64,000 nt of DNA from Blastomussa wellsi (taxonomy: Eukaryota > Cnidaria > Anthozoa > Scleractinia > Plerogyridae). A model generated the notes under the pieces. That model was not told where the DNA came from. It was given only the letters and a program-made list of their open reading frames with translations, and did not search any database. Below, one piece after another: positions 56,531-64,000 of the stretch. The stretch lies in assembly GCA_947652115.1 (NCBI GenBank), contig OX393564.1, forward strand, positions 2,402,870 to 2,466,869. Direction: 5' to 3'. Both the position numbers and the translations under genes were made by a program. Position 1 is the stretch's first letter; each line of letters starts with the position of its first letter.

Positions 56531-57700
56531 CTAATGTACGTATTTTCCCAAGAATCCAGATAGAATGTGCTTTTTAGATTTGCCCTCTTTTCGGGGACTT
56601 TCACCCTTGTCATCGGAGGAACGCCTGTCCTTGTCTTTTGTAGCGCTAGGCTGCGTAAAACGGGTCGCATACGTTGTTGAATCTCTCCATGTCTCGGGCA
56701 ATGGGGGTCTATTACCGCTTGAAATTGACGAGCGAGAGAGAGAATGAGTCTTTGGATATTGTTGCTCCTCACGGGGAAAAATTGTGTACGATTCATTTTC
56801 GCCAAAGGTCACAGTCTTTCTTCTCGTGGGGTCTTTACGAACTTTCTGTTGCCTGCGATATCTCGCAGATGAATCCAGCATATATTCGCCACCCACGACC
56901 GGTTTGTCGTGCACCGCAAGCGGGTTTTCCGATTTTACAATGTATTGATGTCGGCTACCGGCGAATGAATGACTTTTTGTCAGCATAGCGTGATTACAGG
57001 GTTCTACACGCCGCGCAGAAATGAAGTCTTCGTCATTTCTCGACTGATCACGATTTTTATACTGCGTAGATTCGGTAACATGATATAAATCGCTTTGTTC
57101 TGGATTTCCAGAGCTGTAATTATTACAACCTGCGGCTTGGTAATGCCGGCTTGGGTATCTCGAACCATAGCCACCACTATCATGGCTAAAGGTAGAGTCT
57201 TCAGATACGCCAGAATCTGTTGATGTACTTGAAATAGAATACCGCCAACCTGGAACGTTTTTAAACTCGTAACTCACACCTTCATCTAAACCTTGAGCGA
57301 AGGAACATCTCTGCTTGAAACTTTCCGATAGCATCGCTTGCGAAAGGAGCGCTCGAACTTGATCACTGCTGGCAACATCGACTGCTTTCTGTCCGCTACC
57401 ATTTCGTGCATTCACATCAGCACAAGCTGAATTCACTAGCAAGCTAACAATATCTAAATGGCCTTGTTCGGAAGCGAGATGTAGTGCTGTACGTCCATCG
57501 CAGTCCACAAGACTCAAATCCGCTCCGCGCTCCAGAAGAAAGTTCGCCAGTCCTAAGTTTCCGTCCACACACGCTTGTTGCAGGGCAGTGAGTCCGTATT
57601 TATTTGGTTGATTCACTCGTATCCCTTGTCTGTACTTCAATATGAATTTGACTTTGGTTGTGTCTCCCTCTAGCACGGCTTGATGAAACACTGAGCTCAT
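56531..57700 (-). CDS. Ankyrin-repeat protein with C-terminal PP1-docking motif
   Basis: 389 residues from the first ATG (57700). The frame is open further upstream without an ATG. Residues 1-125 hold three to four ankyrin units (VFHQAVLEGD; GLTALQQACVDGNLGLANFL; GRTALHLASEQGHLDIVSLL; GQKAVDVA). The second and third resemble those of the PPP1R12/PPP1R27 type of PP1 regulators. The remaining 260 residues are disordered and rich in S, Y and R. RRKTVTFG contains KTVTF at 295-299, a textbook RVxF motif for docking protein phosphatase 1, within a basophilic kinase site. I infer a PP1-targeting subunit in the cytoplasm. The tail ends in a basic segment and ILSGFLGKYVH. It lies at the right edge of the single-exon array and is itself intronless, but has none of the array's motifs. 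Confidence 0.8.
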   Translation of the reverse strand: MSSVFHQAVLEGDTTKVKFILKYRQGIRVNQPNKYGLTALQQACVDGNLGLANFLLERGADLSLVDCDGRTALHLASEQGHLDIVSLLVNSACADVNARNGSGQKAVDVASSDQVRALLSQAMLSESFKQRCSFAQGLDEGVSYEFKNVPGWRYSISSTSTDSGVSEDSTFSHDSGGYGSRYPSRHYQAAGCNNYSSGNPEQSDLYHVTESTQYKNRDQSRNDEDFISARRVEPCNHAMLTKSHSFAGSRHQYIVKSENPLAVHDKPVVGGEYMLDSSARYRRQQKVRKDPTRRKTVTFGENESYTIFPREEQQYPKTHSLSRSSISSGNRPPLPETWRDSTTYATRFTQPSATKDKDRRSSDDKGESPRKEGKSKKHILSGFLGKYVH

Positions 57701-60700
57701 AGTAAAAGACACAACATCAAAGCTTTCCACGAGCTTTCATCAACAAAAGGTGCTCAAGCATTCACTCCGGCAGCCGGATAATTCCTGATCACTGTTGGGA
57801 GAGTAGACATTATTAATCACGAAACAATTTCACTTTCTAAGCATGAATTATTTCGTAACATGACTCGGTTTGTAGTCCTTTCAAAAAAGAACAAAAACGT
57901 TTATGAACGCCAGGAGAAAGAAACGATTAGCGGTGACACCGAAAGACAAAAGTTTACAATGGCGAAACATAACGCAACCGGTTTACCTGACTTCGAGGAA
58001 TATTATCTTGAAATTGAGCTAATTTGCTTCGGATTTCCTATAGGTTTTGACGAGAGATGTTCTGTGATGTCGATGTATTCAACTGTGACGTTTTCCACGC
58101 GAATTGCTGAAGCAGATCGCTAAAACCCGCAGGAGCGCTTTAAATTACTTGCACTGGCCAGAATACATTGAACGCTCGCTACGCTCAGTCGGCTCAGAGG
58201 CCACGTACTGATTCGTGTTGTTATTGGTCGATATATATATAGCCGCGTTTGTTTGTGTAATGCCATATTGTCTTTACTTGAAAAGGGCGGGTGGCAAGTT
58301 TTCATCAACACCTCAGAACTCTCAGACAGCCCAAGAAGGCCCATAACAACAACCTTTTGATCGATTTTGTGTTTTTTTTATCAGATATTTTTCTGGGAAT
58401 CCAGAAAACCTGAAACACTTGTGCAACAGACGAAAAGCATTGATTTTGTTTCTTTTCCTTTTCTCTCGCAACACCACGTCACGCGTTATTTGATATACTA
58501 TTAACAATTTCTGAACTTTTAGCGCTCGCATGGCGGGCACATTGATAACTATTTAGTTTTAATTTTGGTTTCTTTTGATGGATCGTTAAGTGCAAATCGA
58601 AAAATACGGATATATGTTTAATACTTTACAGATATCTGAAGAGAAATTACATTGTAAGAAATCTAATTAATCGGCTTGAAATGTTCGAGTTTACATATTA
58701 ATGTTTCATATTAATGTTTCAATTTCATTGTGAGTAATTGGACTGCTGATAGATGTTGAAAATGGGCCATCTACGGGCGTTCTTTTCAGAAAAAGAAAGA
58801 AATGAAATAAAGTATTGTATTCTTCCACTCATCCAAAATGGAAACAAACGCCTAAAGAATGCGAACGTAGTTACCGACTCATAATAACAATTTGGAAGTG
58901 CTAAAAGCACTGTACGGTTGTTTCAATATTGTCGCATCTTTCGCTTTCCTTTCTGTGATGAGGAACGCAATCTGCTCAAAGGAGTAATAAACTTATTTGC
59001 TTTAGCAGAATTATCCAAATCTACTTTCAACAAAACAGAAATGACGCGTTGTTCGCGATGTGGATGCAGCGCGAGAACTAAACGGAAGCCAGAAAGGAAG
59101 CTGAAGCCGTCGATATTTTAACTACCGTCCTGTACAGAAGAAGGAGAAAAATGCTTGTGTTTTTTATGGCTAGGCGTTCAAGATGCCGATCCCGTTTTAA
59201 ATCCATCTAAAAATTGCCCTTCCGGTCGTTGAAAAATAGGTGAAAGAAAGAAGGTCGACTTTCTTTCGAGCCAACTAGAGTCACAACTGAGTAATTGCGT
59301 GCAGACGATATATCTCCTCCTTCTTCCTTCTCCGACTTGAATCAGAGCGACCGGTTGCGAGATCAAAAGAGCTTTGAGGTAGCGGGTGTGAAATTGTCTG
59401 GGTTCCCGCTTAGTTTACTGTAATTGTTTTTGTTTTAGAAAAATAGGCAACACACATGCTTGGACACTTTTCTACTCTAATAAAGGGAATTTTCGTATCT
59501 CATCTACTCGGTAGGTCAAAAAACTTGTATGGTACACATGTGCAAAAATAAAGTACAACATTCAGCTGTTTAGGAAATAGCCGCATATATTGGGTTTTAG
59601 GAGAGAAACTGCCGATTCTTTTCGTTTGAATCACAAGCAATACAGGCAGTTTTGGTACGTACCTTGAAAATTAAAGCAATTAAGCTATTTCCACGCCCTG
59701 TAATGTTTCAACGGCTAATTATTTTTGCTATCTCTTCCACTCGGTTTGACTAAAGCTAATCAAGCAAGTGGAAGAATCCTGAATACTGATAACTTCAGAT
59801 CGGCGAACGTCGAAACTAAATAACATTTTCGTCGAGTTCTCTCTATCGATTGGCTCTGGGCAGCTGATGGTAAAACTACAGCTGAAAAAAAGACGTCTGC
59901 AGTCGCATGCGAAAAGAACTCCTTTCAGTTTATTAATTTGATCATTTAACAGGTATTTGTTTGAAGCAACATGTTCCTACGAAATCGTGTACATGTTGTT
60001 CTGCAATAGCCGGACAATCAATCTACCTCCACACGTGTAACAATTAGAATGGACAATCGCTGAACAACGCAGGTTCATTGAATGTATTTATTGCATCAAA
60101 GAAATAAGTTATTGTTCTAGAACAACAAGGGAATCCGATGTCTGCAGTGACGGTTTTATGGACACACGTGGCAGTAACAGAACTTGCTATTGCTATCCGA
60201 CGCACGTGCCATATATTCAAAAAAAAATGTGCTGAGAAAAATGGAAAAAGAAAAACAGGTTAATATTAACAACAAGAAAAAAAGCGCAACTGAATCGAAT
60301 GTTGTTTTCTCACAAACAAGTGTCCTGTTTACACAACAGCGCGCCGTGGCTGAACTGCCAGTGGGGCACAAATGGTTATAATTAAGTCTCTGGGAGGGGT
60401 GGAAATCATGTCGGCCCGGGTCCAATTCTTGAGAACATACGCGCCGAACTGTTTTGCGTGCGAAAACTTGAGTTAAGTACCTCCCCGCTGTGAGACTGAA
60501 ATGATCAATCACACCTGAGCTAAACGGCAAGATTAAGCGCAGAAATATCGAAAAATATTTTACTTGATCTTTAATTTTAACTTTCCTTCCTTCAATGCTG
60601 ACCAACAATATTAGACCTTTAACAAGAAATCGAAAATAGAAAATTAAATTTAGTTCCGTTCGTTTCAACCTCGCGCGCCGTAGAGTTTATTGTTGATGCA

Positions 60701-63430
60701 GTATTGGTTCAAAATGTTTGTTGCTTCCCGAATAAACCTGCTGCACAGAGGAACCTTGAAAGGAGTCAGTATCTGCGTGTCTTCGCAAAAGGAAGTCCTG
60801 TTCGTAGCGGATTATTTTAATTTAGTATAACTCTCAGTGACAAATGAACTTACTTGGTTGTGCGCCGAGAGTTTGTGTTTAATTTTCAGCAGGTGCAAAT
60901 TCACCGGCACAGCTAGCGTGTTTTTCCACACAGCTTCCAAACTAACATAATGAGCGAATGCAACGTGGTCTGCTTGACTCATCAGATGGACGGTCTCTCT
61001 GAGTGGCACGCGACCTAAACTGAAAATTTGGGTTGATATTGGACGGAAGAGGAATCTAAATATTTGTAAAATTAAACTGCTGCCTTGGCTTGCTTCTTTA
61101 CCTCAAATCGAGTTAGTTTAAACCTCCTTATTGATGCTCATTTCTATGCACTGCGATCCAGACTATTTGTACGAGCGCAAGCTAGTTTCAAACCTATGCG
61201 GTGATTTTTCTTAAAATTTTGCTTTTAGTTAAAGGGAAAACTATTCAAGTGCATTTTTCAAATTCTGATAGCATCTGTCACAAGCTATTTTCAGCTGTGA
61301 GTATGTATTGCACGACAACGTCAATATAAATAGAACTGAAGATGATTCAAAAGAAAAACCTAGACCAAACGCCTTACATTAGCCAGTTTGTAAAGACTAC
61401 ATGGGTAGAAAATTACTTTACAAACTTTATGGAACCTTAACTAAATTAAATCTTGGTCCGTTTTTGTGGTGAAGCATTCCGCTCAACAGGAATGTAAGAG
61501 TGCACAAGCAACATCAATGCAATATATTTACCGTAAAACTGACATGAAAAATTCATGGACTCTAATGGACATTAATTTACTGAGCTCGATATATTGTTAA
61601 TTATGTGATTAACAATTAGCTCACAATTTGATACATCACACATCACGCGAACTCGGGCTCGACACGAAACTCGGCCACGCCCGTGAGGCACGATATTTAG
61701 GGTTATTTTTTCAACGAAGCAAATTACACTTAAAACGTAGGAAATCTAAAACTAATTGTCTACTAACGGAGAAAAACACCAAAGAGGTGATTCTAAACAA
61801 AAAAGGAACAAGGATGGTTAAGGATGGAAGGACGGACTACAAATGACGATTTTGAAAAATTTAGGCTAAAAATAATGACGTCGCCCGAGAAGTGGTGTCG
61901 ACGGTGAGCTGACCGGGAGCGAATTATCATCACCACTGAGGTTATATCTAGCAAACAGTGTCTGACAGCAGTGTAGCCTAGCCTATATGAAGATTTTTTA
62001 TACAAATCGCTGCCAAATTATAATTACAAGAAAATTTGTATCAATCTCAGAATATATTAGCTCGGATGTAGTTCACTGCGGGCTTACTGCTGGATTCCCG
62101 GCCTTAAGTGTCCTCATGGGCACGATGAGGATGAATGAGTGTTACTGCTGGTTTCGGCATAAACGCGTCCGATAAACAATATCCAATAATTCGCTGTCGT
62201 TGATGGTTTTAAATGGCCGGTATCGGCAACTCGAAGCAAAGTAATTCGTTTCGACGGAATTGAATTTATGGATTAACTATTAGTATAAATTATCTAAATG
62301 ATGGAAACCAGCCTAAAGCATGCATTTGCAACATTATTTGCACTTAGGTTTCCAGTACAGGATCTTCAAAATATCCCGCGATTGCACTGCGCGTAAAGTC
62401 CAGTCGCTCTTTACGGGTTCTGGGGGTGAGAGAAGATTGGCTACTAGTGAAGATTGAGGCGCGCGGGGTTTCAGACCCTTCCCATATGACACTCTGCGCG
62501 CATCAGTCTTCCCGATGTCTTCCCTATTATCCAATCCTCTGTCATTCCCTGAAACCTGAACCTGTAAATAGCGACTGGGTTTGAGTCTGCTCAAGCAGGA
62601 GTATCAGGAAACAGGAACGATAAAACCCTGAGAAAAAGAGCATCTCGACATGCAGCCCCCTTTCGGGAAAAGCTATCGCAATTATTTAGCCCTTAACTTC
62701 AAAGAAAAGAATCTTCCATGCGCAATGTCGACATCAGGCGAGTTGTTTAGCCAAGTGTTTGCCATTTGCGCCAAGATTCAATGAGTTTACCAAGACGTTT
62801 TACCAGAGTTGAAGGAAAACTGGAAGTACTGCCGGGAGATGCGCAAACTGATCTACGTACCGGACTCTCACTTTCTGCTAACTGCATGGTGACGAGAACA
62901 GGGCAACGTCTGCCGTTTGCGCAAGTTCACTGTTTTCAGTTTACCTCCATTCCCGCTTGCAATTGCCTACTCCGGCGGCAATTCGTAAGCAAATACAGGA
63001 GTTATTTTTTCGGGGCTTTTTGCACTGCTATCGTTATCAGGAAGGGTTTTATATATTTATGAAGTGGTCGACAAAGGTGCAGTGCCTCGATGAACGTTGT
63101 TTCTGTGAATGATTTACAACTTAACAAGATGTTACCTCAGATGTTTCTACAGATCTGCACCAAATCCCTAACCGTTGGGAAGAGTGCCTTCCAACTGGAG
63201 ATTTCTTAAGGGGAAGATTGTTCGATAGAAATGCAGGACCATGTGATTTCAATTTAGATATTGATATGTTAAATATTCTCATGTGAATATAGTAATAGTT
63301 ATAGTTATAGTTAGCCTGCATGATTAGAAATTGTAGCCAACTTCTATTTCTGACGTAAAAGTAAATTGCCATCCAATCAAAAAGCTACCCGAACACATGT
63401 GCAGGGGCGTGTGACATGAGCAGGCTTATC

Positions 63431-63512
63431 GTTGCTAAGTAACGGTTGCTGAGCACATTCCTGATGGACTATGTGCTCAGACGATTCGTGAACCCGACGG
63501 GAACAATATATA
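63431..63512 (+). promoter_or_regulatory. Possible promoter: X-box-like site and TATA
   Basis: GTTGCTAAGTAAC (63431-63443) fits an RFX X-box with a one-base spacer and one mismatch. ATATATAT follows at about 63505. Together they could mark a promoter reading rightward out of the window; no exon is visible before 64000. Confidence 0.3.
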
Positions 63513-63830
63513 TTTGGCTGAAAGCAGCTTGTTACATAAAAGTTTTTCTTTAGTTTGTGCTTTGGTTTATTTACGCTTAATCCTTAATGAATTCTGCTTA
63601 GCTCATTTAAAGTTAACATCATATCATTGGTAATCAATCATTGACGAAGGAAGAATCAGAATACTGGTCGAATTTTTCGATCTATAGACCAAATATGACA
63701 GGGAGATTAGAAAAAATAACACTGATAAAATTTGGAAATAAATTCATTTACACCCAAAATTGCACAAAATTATAACTTTTCCTCTTTTAAGCGTTTCGTG
63801 TTTATTGAGAAATGCAGTTTAGAAACGCTA

Positions 63831-63870
63831 TCATGGTGATAATGATGATGATGACGATGACGATGATGTC
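63831..63870. repeat. Imperfect (GAT)n microsatellite
   Basis: GATGATGATGAC/GATGACGATGATG repeats, followed by AATAAC and, at about 63908-63930, GTGGTGGTGATGATG runs. Confidence 0.85.
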
Positions 63871-64000
63871 AATAATAACAAAAACAACAACATAACCACG
63901 ATAAATGTGGCTGTGGTGGTGGTGATGATGTTTATGTTCATAATTTGATAGACAATAATACTAAGCTAATTTCGTGATAAGACATTTTTGTCGGATCAAT

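Larger units (their letters stand above)
57701..64000. other. No convincing gene; possible promoter near the end
   Basis: Frames here (for example 57860-58123 plus, 60156-60668 minus, 62334-62594 minus, 62781-63062 plus) lack domains, and several lack an ATG. A short ATG frame at 57860 lies divergently to the ankyrin gene and could be a leader, but nothing supports it. Promoter-like motifs occur at 63431-63512, and the last 170 bases hold GAT/GTG microsatellites. Confidence 0.45.

Noticed and set aside
57644..57655. KVKF near the N-terminus of the ankyrin protein as a second PP1-docking site
   Set aside because: It lies inside the first ankyrin helix, at a position that is not the MYPT docking motif (which precedes the repeats). 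KTVTF in the tail is the better candidate.
57860..58123. 87-codon frame divergent from the ankyrin gene
   Set aside because: Begins with ATG but has no domain or splice support. It is more likely shared promoter or leader DNA.
60156..60668. 170-codon minus-strand frame
   Set aside because: Opens with TTG, no coherent topology or domain, low-complexity hydrophobic runs from poly-A/T tracts.
62334..63062. Two short frames on opposite strands
   Set aside because: The minus-strand one has no ATG; the plus-strand one has no domain. Possible repeat debris.

Overview
The window reads as nuclear DNA of a cnidarian, most likely an anthozoan (coral or sea anemone). Reasons: AT-rich intergenic DNA, one gene with eight coding exons and consensus GT/AG borders, an intronless class A GPCR with almost no second extracellular loop, and many short inverted-repeat elements of kinds I associate with coral and anemone genomes. 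Species and gene names cannot be fixed from the sequence alone.

Layout. 1-10.8 kb is mostly repeats: fold-back elements, a SINE-like fragment, microsatellites, and one frameshifted gene remnant at 5.1-5.6 kb. 10.8-20.7 kb is one split gene. I assembled it from eight phase-compatible exons into a 368-residue protein with one membrane segment, a PDZ domain and a calmodulin-like set of EF-hands. Its 4.6 kb intron 6 carries a complete intronless GPCR gene on the same strand, with its own TATA box. 23-53.4 kb holds eleven single-exon genes (called A1 to A11 here) of 167-342 codons on both strands, separated by 1.5-3.3 kb. 56.5-57.7 kb, on the minus strand, is an ankyrin-repeat protein with a PP1-docking motif. 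From 57.7 kb to the end I see no convincing gene, only a possible promoter near 63.4-63.5 kb for a gene lying beyond the window.

Main observation. The eleven A genes match no family I recognise. All lack signal peptides and membrane segments, are hydrophilic, low in complexity and mostly basic. Their overall sequences have diverged, yet most share two short motifs. One is LPx[I/L], often QLPPI, and is sometimes doubled. The other is DPR[F/Y]xxLLxxLxP, clear in A3, A4, A5 and A9 and degenerate in A2, A8, A10 and A11. A3 and A4 also share an N-terminal HVxPIWP motif. RRxS/T-type phosphorylation sites recur. The simplest reading is an old tandem array of fast-evolving intracellular proteins that keep only short partner-binding motifs. 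Function is unknown; a structural or scaffold role, for example in cilia or sperm, is only a guess.

The intergenic gaps contain non-autonomous elements: piggyBac-like, other inverted-repeat MITEs, tRNA-derived SINE pieces, a minisatellite and tandem duplications. These could have helped the array expand, but no direct link is visible.
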